A stretch of DNA of 64,000 bases from Toxorhynchites rutilus septentrionalis (Eukaryota > Arthropoda > Insecta > Diptera > Culicidae): positions 242,629,124 through 242,693,123 of the forward strand of contig NC_073745.1 of NCBI RefSeq assembly GCF_029784135.1. Reading direction: 5' to 3'. The position numbers were made by a program, and so were the translations under genes. Below are positions 1 to 9,990 of the stretch, in pieces (positions within the stretch are counted from its first letter, which is position 1; every line of letters begins with the position of its first letter). The notes under the pieces were generated by a model, which made no database searches, was not told the origin of the DNA, and saw nothing but the letters and a program-made list of their open reading frames with translations.

Positions 1-99
1 ACTTTTTGATACTTTCATGAAATGTATCTTGTCTATATATTTGAGCTGCTGATGTAATAATGTATCAAATGAATACACTGTTGTCGAAATTTTATGCTT

Positions 100-162
100 G
101 TTTGCTTCAAAAAAGGACAATGCGCATATTTGCCCCGTGCGTACCTTTGCCCCGCACTACTC
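100..162 (-). repeat. End of a GCCCC-type MITE (M family)
   Basis: Read on the minus strand, this segment starts after a TA with GAGTAGTGCGGGGCAAAGG and repeats the GGGGCAAA motif about 20 bases on. The right end of M2 near 31299 has the same layout (repeated GGGGC/CAAAG motifs close to a TA). The other end lies outside the window, so this is a partial copy. The family is unnamed; the link rests on end similarity only. Confidence 0.35.
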
Positions 163-164
163 TA

Positions 165-466
165 ATGTTTTTTTTTTGTATTCACAGCGAGTAATATTTG
201 TCATCCAGCAAACACTTACTCTCATACAGCATAATAGAATGGCCTGAAAAAAACATTGGTAATCCCAGCAGCAGACCATAAACGTGCTGACGATGATTGT
301 CGAAACAATCGATTGGGTATGGCGGTGTCATATCAGACAAATTTCCGTTTCGAATGATCATGTTCGAGACGAAACTTGAGTATCGCGGACACTCGCATAA
401 AGGCGCGATTCCGCCGATAAATTTGTGATTTACTGAAAAGTATTATTTAAAAGTATTCATTAGGTA
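165..466. other. No gene recognised
   Basis: AT-rich sequence with stop codons in all frames. I see no repeat shared with the rest of the window and no promoter or RNA motif. Confidence 0.5.
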
Positions 467-1365
467 TTAGCTGACCCGGCAAACTTCGTCCCGTTCAAAA
501 TTTATTTTTCGTTATCACATGCACGTTTTCTTACTAAGCGCTGTTCATGGGTCCAATCACAGAATTATTCATTAATTGATCTTCTAATCTACCATTTAAA
601 ACTACCTTTTACTATAAAATTCCTAGTACTTCTACCAAAACTCGATATTATAATATCAGATCATTTTCAGACACAATTCTCGTTCAAGATTTTTCAACCA
701 CATGCGAATAACATGTTTTGCCGTGGTGTGTAGTGTCCAACCACCATAGAATCATTGGCTGCACCCTTAAACCTCCATATGCTTAATTTGGTTTCATTTG
801 CTTGATTAATTTACGAGTAATGCAGAAATTTGTGCTTCATTTGTATGGCAGCCCCTCCTTAGAGAGGGGGGGTGGAGTGTCTTACTACCGTAAAACATTT
901 ATTGCCCCCCATAACCTCCACATGCCAAATTTGATTTTATTTGCTTGATTAATTCTCAAGTAATGTAGAAATTTGTGTTTCATTTGTATGGCAGCCCCCC
1001 CTTAGAGCAGGGGGAGGGGTATCTAACCACCATAGAATCATTTTTTGCACCCTTAAATATCCACACAACAAATTTCGTTTCATTTGCTTGATTAATTTTC
1101 GAGAAATTTAGAAAATTGTGTTTCATTTGTATGGCAGCCCCTCCTTAGAGAGGGGGGAGAGGTATCTAACCACCACAGACACATTTATTGTACCCTAAAG
1201 TTTCCATACGCCTAATTTGGTTTAATTTGCTTGATTAACTTTCGAGTGATGCAAAAATTTGTGTTCCATTTGTATGGCAGTCCCCTCTCAGAGAGGGGGG
1301 AGGGGTATCTAACCACCATAGAATCATTTATTGCACTGAAACCTTTCTACATTTTTATATTTATT
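467..1365 (-). mobile_element. Helitron-like relic, family 2 (reverse orientation)
   Basis: Read on the minus strand, it ends with GTTTGCCGGGTCAGCTAA. This is the shared 3' end of the window's Helitrons, finishing in a CTRR tetranucleotide. Internal blocks match the complete family-2 copy at 24074-25141, for example around 500-720. The expected 5' terminus (TCTATATATAAAAATG followed by CTGT repeats) is missing near 1340-1400, so the element is 5'-deleted. It has no coding capacity. Most of its length is a four-unit minisatellite. Confidence 0.65.
725..1330 (-). repeat. Minisatellite of ~144-bp units inside a Helitron
   Basis: About four tandem units. Each contains ACCACCATAGAATCATT, a GCTTGATTAATT block, TTTGTATGGCAGCCCC and a run of AGAGAGGGGGG. 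The TATGGCAG landmark recurs near 843, 987, 1131 and 1276, giving a spacing of about 144 bp. Single or double units occur in the other family-2 copies (24180-24380 and 36380-36630), so the expansion belongs to the element. Confidence 0.75.
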
Positions 1366-1468
1366 AAGTATTTTGATTTTCGAGCCAGTTACGGAAGAAA
1401 ACATACAGATCGATGACCGAGTGAAACGCGAAAGAGATCTGTTGATTTCTGCGTTTATAGGTTTTTTT

Positions 1469-1830
1469 GACGTAGAACTACGTCTTTCAGGAAAGGTGCC
1501 AAATCAGAACGTTAATAACGTTAATTAATAATAACGTTAATAACTATTTTCACATCATCAAAGCAACATCGTTGAGGAGAGAGTCAAGTGGGAGTGGATT
1601 GTCATTACCAAGAATGAATATGGGGCACAGTTTCTTTCCACAAGGGCCCTTCTCAGGGCTAGAAAAGTGCTGATAGCTTTCGTCGATTCTGATTTGCATG
1701 CATTAGTCGAATCTACTGAAGTAATAAAACATTAAATAGCTACAAAGTTATTCCAAAAATTTCGATGGATTCTAAAAAGTAGAAAAAAAGTTCTACGTCG
1801 AAAACTGCGGTCGTGTCCTAGACACAGCCC
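1469..1830 (+). mobile_element. GT-family element 1, short copy
   Basis: Starts with the palindrome GACGTAGAACTACGTC followed by TTTCAGGAA. Ends with TTCTACGTCG, a GC-rich linker and a terminal stem-loop at 1809-1829 (arm GGTCGTGTC, loop CTA, arm GACACAGCC). The interior is much shorter than in copies at 13189 or 58492, so it is internally deleted. A histone-type stem-loop sits at 1645-1660. A second GT element begins 12 bases after its end. No coding capacity. Confidence 0.6.
1645..1660 (+). other. Histone-mRNA-type 3' stem-loop
   Basis: Arm GGCCCT, four-base loop TCTC, arm AGGGCT: a six-pair stem, with one G-T pair at its base, and a pyrimidine-rich four-base loop. This is the shape of the processing stem-loop of replication-dependent histone mRNAs (GGYYCT-loop-AGRRCC), with one departure at the last base. 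The same element position in GT-9 (59278-59293) keeps the structure. Function is inferred from shape only. Confidence 0.45.
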
Positions 1831-1841
1831 ATTACAATTTT

Positions 1842-3418
1842 GACGTAGGATTACGTCTTTCGGGAACATATTGGGGTACAATTTGAAAATAGAAAATCGA
1901 GCACATCGCGAAAATTGTCCAATTGTCCAAACGCTTATTGCTCAGTCATTTCATGATGGATTGATGAAATTTTTGCGTCAATCGATTTCGGCACTCCATA
2001 ACAATTTTTTTATATTGAGGAAAATAATATATGTCATGAAATTAACTATCGAACAATTGAAAAATCTCAAATCTATCCTAACGGAAATACCCACTTCTGA
2101 TTGGTCGAAATTGACGACACATGTGACGGGTCACTAACAAAGACATCAAAACCAAGCTACCTAAGAGAATTCGACATCGCAAATACATGAAAGTAGGGGG
2201 AGCTTCTGTTCCTACAGAAATATATTCCCCAACAGAGACATCTAAACCAAGCTGCCTTGGGGAATTGGGCATTGCAAATACATGAAAGTAGGGGGAACTT
2301 TTGTACCTATCGAAATGTATTCCCGAACAGAGACATCAAAATCAAGCTGTTTAATCTTCATATTCAGATAAACAAAACAGTATTAACTCGTAGTCCTAAT
2401 AGCACAAAAAAGCCATAAACCAATCTCGAGCCGATATATAAAGCCCATAGAGTTCAATCCCTAAAACAAAAAAGGGTCATAAAATACGCGAACAAATGTC
2501 CGAGTAGCTAAACAACGAAATTTAAATAGCCGCATGAGCAGAAATCGCTTTGTAACAGCATCCAATAGCTCATGGTCCAATTGTACGAACCCTTTTCCCA
2601 TTATCCTCTAAGTTAATTGTGCCAATAGCCACCGGTCAGTTGATATAAAACCGATTGTGAAATGTATAGAAGAACACTCGAAAATATACTGTCGAACTAA
2701 ACGCATCTCTCGTTATCATTTTATCTCGCAAAATACATATCTGTTGTCTCGTATTCAAACCGCTTCTCTGCGAACAGTGTCGCAAATAATTTTCATTTGT
2801 CGTGTCGAAACACAAGCTTTCTGAGGGAAATCGACATTGCAAATATGTGAAATTCGGGGGCGTTTCAATATTACAAGGAAGATGAGTGAACGATTAATTC
2901 TAGCAAATAAAATTTAAATTTGGAACTTTAATGTTGGTTGCTTCGTGAAATTTCATATCAATGACCGATCGTGTATTGTGAAAAATTTAGCACAAGTGTA
3001 AGTGTAAAATTGTATATGGCAGCAGTTGTGTTAAAAATGGCTTGATAATTGAAACGATTTATTCCAATTTTCATAAATAAAAACCAAGGTGTGTTTCCGC
3101 TCGAGAACGGGTCGTTTGGTTTAAGCTGTCTGTTTTGTTGTGTTCATTTCCACCCAAGAAAGATTATACGGCGAGAAAAATTGAAAGAGTGAAGAAATAT
3201 TAGAAAAAGTGATTTCCCATATGATAGCATAAGGTGTTGGTAGTCCAATTAAAATTCGCATTGGGGCGAATAAACACTCAAAAAGTAAAAATTATAAACT
3301 ATTTCCATTTCAAATTTGTTTTCTCTATATTAAAGTAACATGTTTTTTACTGATGAGAAAAATTGATAGCCTAACGGAATCCTACGTCAACTATGCGGTC
3401 GTGTCTCGGACACAATCC
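1842..3418 (+). mobile_element. GT-family element 2
   Basis: Starts with GACGTAGGATTACGTC then TTTCGGGAA. Ends with CCTACGTCAAC and the terminal stem-loop at 3397-3418 (arms GGTCGTGTC and GACACAATCC). It holds an array of ~95-bp units at 2125-2350 and a lone relic of the unit near 2815-2870. A TATATAAAG at about 2435 may be a decayed form of the promoter seen in GT-6. All frames are short and broken. Confidence 0.55.
2125..2350 (+). repeat. ~95-bp tandem units of the GT family
   Basis: Two and a part units built on CAGAGACATC, AAACCAAGCTGCCT, GCAAATACATGAAAG, a run of Gs and TTTTGTNCCTA. They match the larger array at 19608-20110. Confidence 0.65.
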
Positions 3419-3774
3419 TCCTGCGGCTTTTTTGTAAAGCTTTTACGATAGTTATTATTTGTAGGTTGGATGATAGTGCGTCTACAAATGATTGTTTTTT
3501 TTCCCATTTTTTTTCTTCAATATATTTTTCAAACAACAATGCCTAACAATGTGTCAATCAATAGAACAAGTATATCACTACATTAAATTTTGCATGAGTT
3601 TATAACTATTTGGATGAGTACCGTTAAGAATCATATTTCGGACACTTTGTTCTAATATTGGGTTGGGTAAAAAGAAATGTCGTATATCGTCAATATACGG
3701 CAACACTTAAACATATCTTGTGTTGTACTTATCGCATCGGGTCATACTATACGGCTATTTAAAGACGACAATTG

Positions 3775-4485
3775 GTTTGTTGGTTTGATCGATTTCGTTC
3801 TGGTGTAGTGGCTGTCGAAGATACACCCCGTAATGGTAGGCCAATCGTCGTGGAAACCGATAAAATCGTTGAAATCATCTAAGTAGACCGGCATGTGAGC
3901 ACTCGCTCGATTGGCCAGGAACTGGGTATAGACCATAAAACCGTTTGGAACCATTTGCAGAAGATTGAATTCCAAAAAAAACTGGATGTATGAGTGCCAC
4001 ACGAGTTTTGCTGTGTGTTTGATGGGATTGGAAGGGAATCATCCACTATGAGCTGCTCAACTACGGCCAGACCCTCAACTCGGTTCTCTACTGTGAGCAG
4101 CTTGACCGTTTGCAGCAGGCGATTGACCAGAAGCGGCCAGAAATGATCAACAGGAATGGTGTTGTTTTCCACCAGGACTACGCTCGGCCTCACACATCTT
4201 TGATGACCCGCCAGAAGCTACGGGAGCTCGGATGGGATGTCCTATTGCACCCACCGTATAGTCTGGACCTGGTTCCAAGTGATTATTATCTCTTCCGGTC
4301 CTTGCAAAACGCTCTTGGTGATACTAAGTTGGCCTCAAAAGAGGCTTGGGAAAACTGGCTGTCTGAGTTTTTTGCAAATAAGGAGGAGGTGTTTTAAAAG
4401 GGGGGGGGGGGGGGGGGGGTGGATAATGAAGTTGCCTTCTAAATGGCAACAAGTTTGCGAACAAAACGGCGCATATTTGACTTAA
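3775..4485 (+). pseudogene. Mariner transposase, dead
   Basis: Recognisable blocks in order are: the helix-turn-helix linker RFRSGVVAVEDTPRNGRP; DRHVSTRSIGQELGIDHKTV; then, after an internal deletion, IHYELLNYG; VVFHQDYARPHTS; a stretch ending in LDLVPSDYYLF; and a C-terminus GIMKLPSKWQQVCEQNGAY. The second and third catalytic Asp (in HQD and PSD) are 34 residues apart, typical of D34D mariners. The block with the first catalytic Asp (normally GDEKW) is gone, the N-terminus is missing, and there are in-frame stops and frameshifts. It cannot make an active enzyme. Confidence 0.85.
4400..4419 (+). repeat. Run of 20 Gs in mariner 1
   Basis: An uninterrupted G20 sits where the related element at 32289-34995 has no G run. 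It probably grew by slippage from the few Gs before the codons for IMKLP. It shifts the transposase frame. Confidence 0.9.
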
Positions 4486-5151
4486 ATTGGATAATTTTAA
4501 GTATGTTAAATAAAGCGTCAAATTTCGATCAGAAATACGACATTTCTTCTTCCCCAACCCTATATCTTGAAATTCTTAATGCACTGATGATATAACTATA
4601 AAATTAATATCACAATTGCTTCTTTAGAGTAATCCCTTGGTTTCACTATCATTTCATATGAGAACTACATTTGAATTATAACATAATCGGCAAAAATCTC
4701 ACAACACTACTCATTATCGTTTGTGTTTAACGTTTGCTTCGCGTGAACACGTAGAAATATTTAAATTTCTCCCGTGTTTCATCAGTTGTCATCATCGTAA
4801 ACAGTTCACTGTGATTGCATGGTAAGTGTTTCGCAGTTGATTAGAAAATATAATCAAGTGTAATGTAATTTTCGTTCAAAAAATTACAAGATAAAGTGTC
4901 CGAAATTTGAATTCAATCTGTCCGAAATTTGATTTAGTGTCCGAAGTTTGATTCTTATTCGTTTCATTCAAAAGCATTTTATTCGATGGTTTTTTTTATG
5001 TTTTCAATCAAATAGGTACCAAAGTAGAAAGCTTAAAAGCATATTAAACAAATTTATCGAAAATATCAACCAAATAATACCTGTGCATAAAGCTTAGACC
5101 TGTTTTCTGCATCATATGCCTTAAGCGTCCGAAATATGATTCAGAACGGTA

Positions 5152-7619
5152 TATAATATAAGCCCAAAATAAACTCCTTTTTTGAAGACGATGTAGAGTA
5201 CACATTGTATGGGGATAATAATTGAAAGCGAGTGAGCCGAATTAATAATTTATCAAAATAAGTTGAACTAGATTGTTTTCTTCCAGGAGCAAATCTAAGT
5301 ACAATTTTTCATTCAATGCTGCCATCGCTACGTTAGGCTTTCAAATTAGTGTAAGTGTCATGGATTTGCAAACATTTTCACCCGGCCTTTATGTGTTCAG
5401 TATGAATCTCCGGATATTAACTTCTCAATTCGTGCAGGCAAAATGAGCCCATATAATCCATTAATCCATTATGAACACACAAAGTCTTCAAACCCAGAAA
5501 GATGGCAAGGAAAAAGATATTCGACGAACAGAAACTTGGGATGCTTAACATTTTGTTTCCATACACTCTCATCCACACAAATCCAACAGCGCCGTATATT
5601 TCACTTATATTTCACTTTGCCTCGTTTGGACGAAATATGCTTATCTCACTCCCCCTCGCTGCGTGTTTGTCTCGGTAAATTTCCATCTCTGCCACCCTAA
5701 AGACATTTCAGCCTATCCGATTTGGGCGGAAACCGCATCTTCCGTCAGGCGATGGAAATGAGCTACTTAACGGAAAACGAGTATACAAAATCTGGTCGGA
5801 AAAGTTTCTTATCGAAAAGAGCAGCGTGGTTCACCTAATCCTAATTTTATTGTTTACTTGACGCTGTGTTTACGCAAACTTCTTCCTGAGCGGCTTAATG
5901 CGGAGTGGTGCGTTAGAGGAAGAAAAAATTGTTTACGAAACTTGAACATAAATCTTCGGAATCATATTTTGAATGGGTAGAATCTGTAAAAAGGATCGAA
6001 GATTTTTACTTATTGAGAATATTGACTATGAACTATAAGCATTCTCTCATTGTCGAAATTAGTGAGTCTTTTTAGGTTCTTAAGAACAAAGTACAAGTAT
6101 TTTTTTTTTGCTCGCTGTCGACTCGAACTCAAAACTCAAAATTCAAGCTCAGAACTGTTTCTTAACTAAGAAATATGCTAAATAAACTTTGACATACATT
6201 AATGAAAGAACTGCAAAAACAAGTTCCCGCTGAGAGCTCATTGAAATCAAAGTGTCATTAGACACTTCGTTGATAGCATGAGTTTATGCATTCACTGCCG
6301 GTGATGATTGAGGCGACAGCGAGTAGCGCTATAGAATAAATGAATAATGTTTCGGACCAATGTTCTTTCGTATTTCTTCTGTTTGCATTCTTATCAGCAA
6401 ACTGGAACAGTTTCAGCCTGGAGCATCAACGGAACTGAGACATATTTTAATTGAAACGGAATGAAATATTCAAACAGGGCTTATTTTAAGCGAAATTTGC
6501 CAATTAAACTTTACCAGCTAATGAAGTGCTTGAATTTTTGCCGAAGTGATTGGATAAGGTAGCAATTTTAATTAGAAAAAGGTAAACTTCTCTAATGTCA
6601 ACAGCGTGAAAAGTCAGAAAGTCGTGGGCATACGATTCCTATTGGTCCCATTGCCAGAATTCCAGCGAGCCTTTTTATTTAATTTCCCAAGAAGGAGCCA
6701 AAAATTACCGCTGGCAAAATACGCTTTGAACAAAAATATAAAATAAACATCTAAGTGAAAATCGAAAAGCGAAACTAAGAAGTTTTGATATTTTGCAATT
6801 TCCTCTTTTCCATTTCCCTCATAAAAATAATAAAATACTGTTTTTACCCTCAGCAGCCGGCAGTCGCCAAATGTCCTGTTGCAAGATTTTCCCCTCTACT
6901 TCCGGATAATCCCGTTCAGTTTTCCTATGTTTCCCCAACATTTCGGACGCAATCCCCCCTTGAAGTCGGGCTCCCACTCCGACAGAGGTGAAGTCGATGT
7001 TTGTTATGCTTCCCTGCTAATAATTACCCTTATAATAGGCGTGGAGTGAAGCTGCCGCCTCAAGAAGGGCCTGTACAACGTGTAAACAGTGTAGGGGAAA
7101 AGGGGATGTGATGAATTTCCTATTGCGTTAAATTTTCTTAAAGCGATTTCCGTGGGGTGGCGCAACAAATAATGAACACGGAAATTGAAAAGGTTTCAGT
7201 TTTTCGTTGACGTAGCGCGTTGTAGAATGCTCGGTAATACATGCTAAATGCCACTCGACATGCTCCATATTTTAATCTAAATTGTGGAGGCGGTAAAGGG
7301 AAATATTCGTTTCATTATTCACATTATAGCTGTTTTGACGAATGAATTACAATGATGTTCCGGTTTCTTTAAATTTAGCTTAGCGTTAAAAGCAGAACAG
7401 AAAAATAAATTGCCGCTTAATCAATTCGTGGAAAACAGATTGAAATCATTATATAGAATCACGAATTCTATAACCATTATACCAAAAGTGGTACATTGAG
7501 GATTACTAGAGGGATCATGTTTGAGTAACTTTTTTTGTGTACAGAGTCTGTGTCTCGTTTCTGAATTATTTTGTGAATCAAGCTTATGCTTCTTCCATCG
7601 GTTTGCTCAAAAAAATCCA
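5152..7619. other. No gene or repeat recognised
   Basis: About 2.5 kb with only short, isolated frames (for example 5443-5700 and 6785-6991) that lack start context, conserved motifs or codon bias. I see no terminal repeats and no match to other parts of the window. It may be single-copy host intergenic or intronic DNA. Confidence 0.4.
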
Positions 7620-7948
7620 AGTTAACCATTTAAGTAGAAATTTGCATCTAGAGCTTGACAGTTATTCTCTAGAGAAAAACTGTCTTCGACAAGGTTGTTA
7701 CATATGATAGAGCACTTATTTTTATGTTGTCAAAAATAGAGTGACCAAAATTTTCGATGAAGTAAAAAATCTAACTTTCTTAACATTATAGATAGAGGCA
7801 AAAATTAATGAACAATGTTGTATCCCGTTTATTTTAAGCAACTTTGTAGAACAACATTTTTTCTATCAATTAAAACAACCGATATAACGCATTTTTCTAA
7901 GTTGCTTCAGAGTGACAAAAAGCGGTTTATTTGCTCTAACTTTCATTA

Positions 7949-9191
7949 GGTGTACTAGTAAGTTTCTTCGGTTTTGCAACAGATGGCGTTACTTGATTAT
8001 TATTTCAGTGGATCAAATTTCCATACATTCATTGGAAAGCTACTGTCATTGGGCGTCTTTTTCAGTATATGTCAAAAAGTTGAAGCGTAAACAACATGGT
8101 TTTTTGCCACTTCGAAAATGCCGAATTTCGTACCAACGAGAGTGTTTTTGCAGAGAGTGTTACTTCATTACTTCAGTATGAAGAAAACAGCTTCGGAAAG
8201 TCATCGCATTCTGGTGGAAGTTAATCGTGACCATGCTCTAACTTTACAAACGTGTCAGACGTGGTTTGCACGGTTTAAAAGTGGTATTGGCATGGAAGAC
8301 GAAAAACGTTCCGGACCGCAAAAAAAGTTTGAAGATGAAGAATTGGAGGCTTTACTCGATCAAGATCCGTCACAAACACAACAAGAACTTGCAGATGCAC
8401 TTGGAGTAGCCCAACCAAAAGCAAAAAGATAGGACATTGGAGGCCGTATGAATTGAAGCCACGAGACGTCGAACGTCGTTTTTTCACGTGCGAACAACTG
8501 TTTCAACGGCATAAAAGGAAGGGTTTTATGCATCGAATCGATACTGGCGATGAAAAATGGGTCCATTACGACAATCCTAAACGTCGGGCAACGTATGGAT
8601 ACCCTGGCCATGCATCAACATCGACGGTCGCGCGGAATATTCACGGCCAGAAAGTTATGCTGTCAATTTGGTGGAACCAACTGGGTGTGGTGTACTATTA
8701 GCTGCTAAAACCCAATGGAACCATTACGCGGGACCTCTACCGACGACAATTGATGCGTTTGAGCCTTGCACTGAAGGAAAAACGGCCACAATACGAGCAA
8801 AGGCACGATAAAGTTATTTTGCAGCACGACAATGCTCGGTAGCATGTCGCGAAACCGGTCAAAACATACTCGGGTACGCTGAAATGGTAGGTCCTATCCC
8901 ACCCGCCGTATTCTCCGGACATTGCTCCGTCCGATTACTACCTTTTTCGATCGATGCAACATGGCCTGGTTGACCAGCACTTCTCCAATTTTGATGAAGT
9001 CAAAAATTGGATCGATTCGTGGTCAGCCGACAAACCGGCCAATTATTTCCGCAAAGGGATCCGTGAATTGCCAGAAAGATGTGAAAAAGTTGTGACTAAT
9101 GATGGCAATACTTTGAATATTAAATTTGTAACCCTTTTCGCAGAATAAAGCATTAATTTTTGAAAAAAAACCAAGAAACTTACCGGTACCC
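7949..9191 (+). mobile_element. Mariner element 2 (D34D), near full length
   Basis: 1243 bp between TA dinucleotides at 7947-7948 and 9192-9193. The inverted ends are about 24 bp: left GTACTAGTAAGTTTCTTCGG, right on the minus strand GTACCGGTAAGTTTCTTGG. It is inserted in an R4 element. The length is close to the standard for mariners; it carries one transposase frame with several breaks. Confidence 0.9.
8118..9148 (+). pseudogene. Mariner transposase, broken (cecropia-like)
   Basis: The frame opens at MPNFVPTRVFLQRVLLHYF and reads through the N-terminal helix-turn-helix (TCQTWFARFKSG; FEDEELEALLDQD; QELADALGV) to about 8431. A frameshift and small deletion there join it to IGHWRPYELKPRDVERRF. 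The catalytic core follows: TGDEKWVHYDNPKRR (first Asp), VILQHDNAR (second Asp), then HPPYSPDIAPSDYYLFRSM (third Asp, 34 residues on). Stop codons replace residues after GVVYY, after HDNAR and after TLKW. The C-terminus ends at RELPERCEKVVTNDG. All three catalytic Asp survive, but at least three stops and a frameshift make it inactive. The motif order fits the cecropia group of mariners; that assignment is from memory. Confidence 0.88.
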
Positions 9192-9552
9192 TATTACCGG
9201 TATTCAAAATTCTACATCAAAACTGTCTTCGGACGACTTTTAGAACATTCAACGATGCAGAACTTGTCTGTATTTTAATTATGCTTAATGTTATTAATGT
9301 TTTCTCCCATAAATATGCCCTTTTCATTTGTTTGTCATTCTTTCTGGGACAGACATTAAAAAAAAATGTATATTTACAGTTTTTGAAAAGGCATATTTGA
9401 CTCTATACTATATGAATTTTTCGAAATTATATTATTTTTTGTGTTTGAGGTAACTACATTTGAAATCATGAGTTTTTGTGTAATAAACATCGATTACTTT
9501 GAGTAGGATTAAGATATTGACAAGACGAAACTTTATGAAAAAGTCACAGAAG

Positions 9553-9990
9553 GGTTGTGTCCGAGACACGACCGCATAGTTGACGTAGGATTTCGCTAGG
9601 CCATCTGTTGATTTTGGATATGATTGAACAATTACATTGTTAAACTCTTTGATGATGATTTGGTGGCCTTCTGAAAAGAGCCGTTTTGTTTGGTTGTTAG
9701 GTATTGTTTGTTCAGTCCACCAGTGTTTACCGTGTGATGATGACAGAAGGATGGTATACAGTCTTTGGATGGTGCGTATCAGATAAAATATACTGAAGTA
9801 GAACGAGATATGATGAAAACCACCCTCTGTGATCCTAGACAAGAGGCCTCCTGTGATATGTATGAATGGAATAAAGTAAACAAAACTCACCAATGTAATA
9901 CAAGATAATTACCAATATCGAACACAATTATCATGTTTTCTCATCAGTAAAAACATGTTACTCTAATATAGAGAAAACATATTGAAATGA
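9553..9990 (-). mobile_element. GT-family element 3, 3' part
   Basis: On the minus strand it ends with TCCTACGTCAACTATGC and the terminal stem-loop at 9553-9573 (arms GGTCGTGTC and GACACAACC, loop TCG). Its inner edge matches GT-2 (TATTAGAGTAACATGTTTT, then CTGATGAGAAAA). No GACGTAG start is found to the right, so it is 5'-truncated. A 153-codon open frame covers most of it, but it reads through non-coding landmarks of the family and looks accidental. A histone-like stem-loop lies at 9665-9682. Confidence 0.55.
9665..9682 (-). other. Degenerate histone-type 3' stem-loop
   Basis: On the minus strand: AAAACGGCTCT, loop TTTC, AGAAGGCCACCA, then CATCAAAGAG about 10 bases on. The left arm, TTTC loop, ACCA flank and purine-rich downstream AAAGAG all resemble animal histone pre-mRNA processing signals. 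The right arm has two extra bases, so pairing is imperfect. Confidence 0.45.

Larger units (their letters stand above)
3658..4560 (+). mobile_element. Mariner element 1 (D34D), internally deleted
   Basis: Imperfect ~26-bp inverted ends (GGGTTGGGTAAAAAGAAATG at the left; GGGTTGGGGAAGAAGAAATG on the minus strand at the right), next to TA. It sits inside R5 copy 1; R5 copy 2 shows the uninterrupted sequence at the matching place. At about 0.9 kb it is shorter than the usual ~1.3 kb. It contains a broken transposase and a run of 20 Gs. Confidence 0.85.
3621..5149 (+). mobile_element. R5 MITE copy 1, split by a mariner
   Basis: Inverted ends CCGTTAAGAATCATATTTCG and, at the right, CGAAATATGATTCAGAACGG, flanked by TA on both sides (3619-3620 and 5150-5151), as expected for a Tc1/mariner-superfamily MITE. 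Without the inserted mariner (3658-4560) it is about 0.62 kb. It carries the repeated motif GTCCGAAATTTGA. A second copy at 49153-54222 is colinear over its whole length, so the two serve as empty-site controls for each other. Non-coding. Confidence 0.8.
7620..9522 (+). mobile_element. R4 foldback element, split by mariner 2
   Basis: Left part (7620-7948) and right part (9192-9522) match the R4 copy at 39523-40700, with landmarks CATTTAAGTRGAAATT, GTTATTCTCTAGA, AACTGTCTTCGA, GATGCAGAACTTGTC and TTTGAGTAGGATTAAGATAT. Mariner 2 interrupts the run CTTTCATA-TTTCAAATTCT at its TA. The far-right arm is absent and GT-3 begins shortly after. Non-coding. Confidence 0.65.

Noticed and set aside
4324..4557. 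Minus-strand frame with a proline run
   Set aside because: Shadow of the G20 run inside a mariner pseudogene.
9432..9893. 153-codon open frame on the minus strand
   Set aside because: It runs through landmarks of the GT repeat, including the terminal stem-loop, and its composition is AT-driven. No motif and no conserved counterpart in GT-2.
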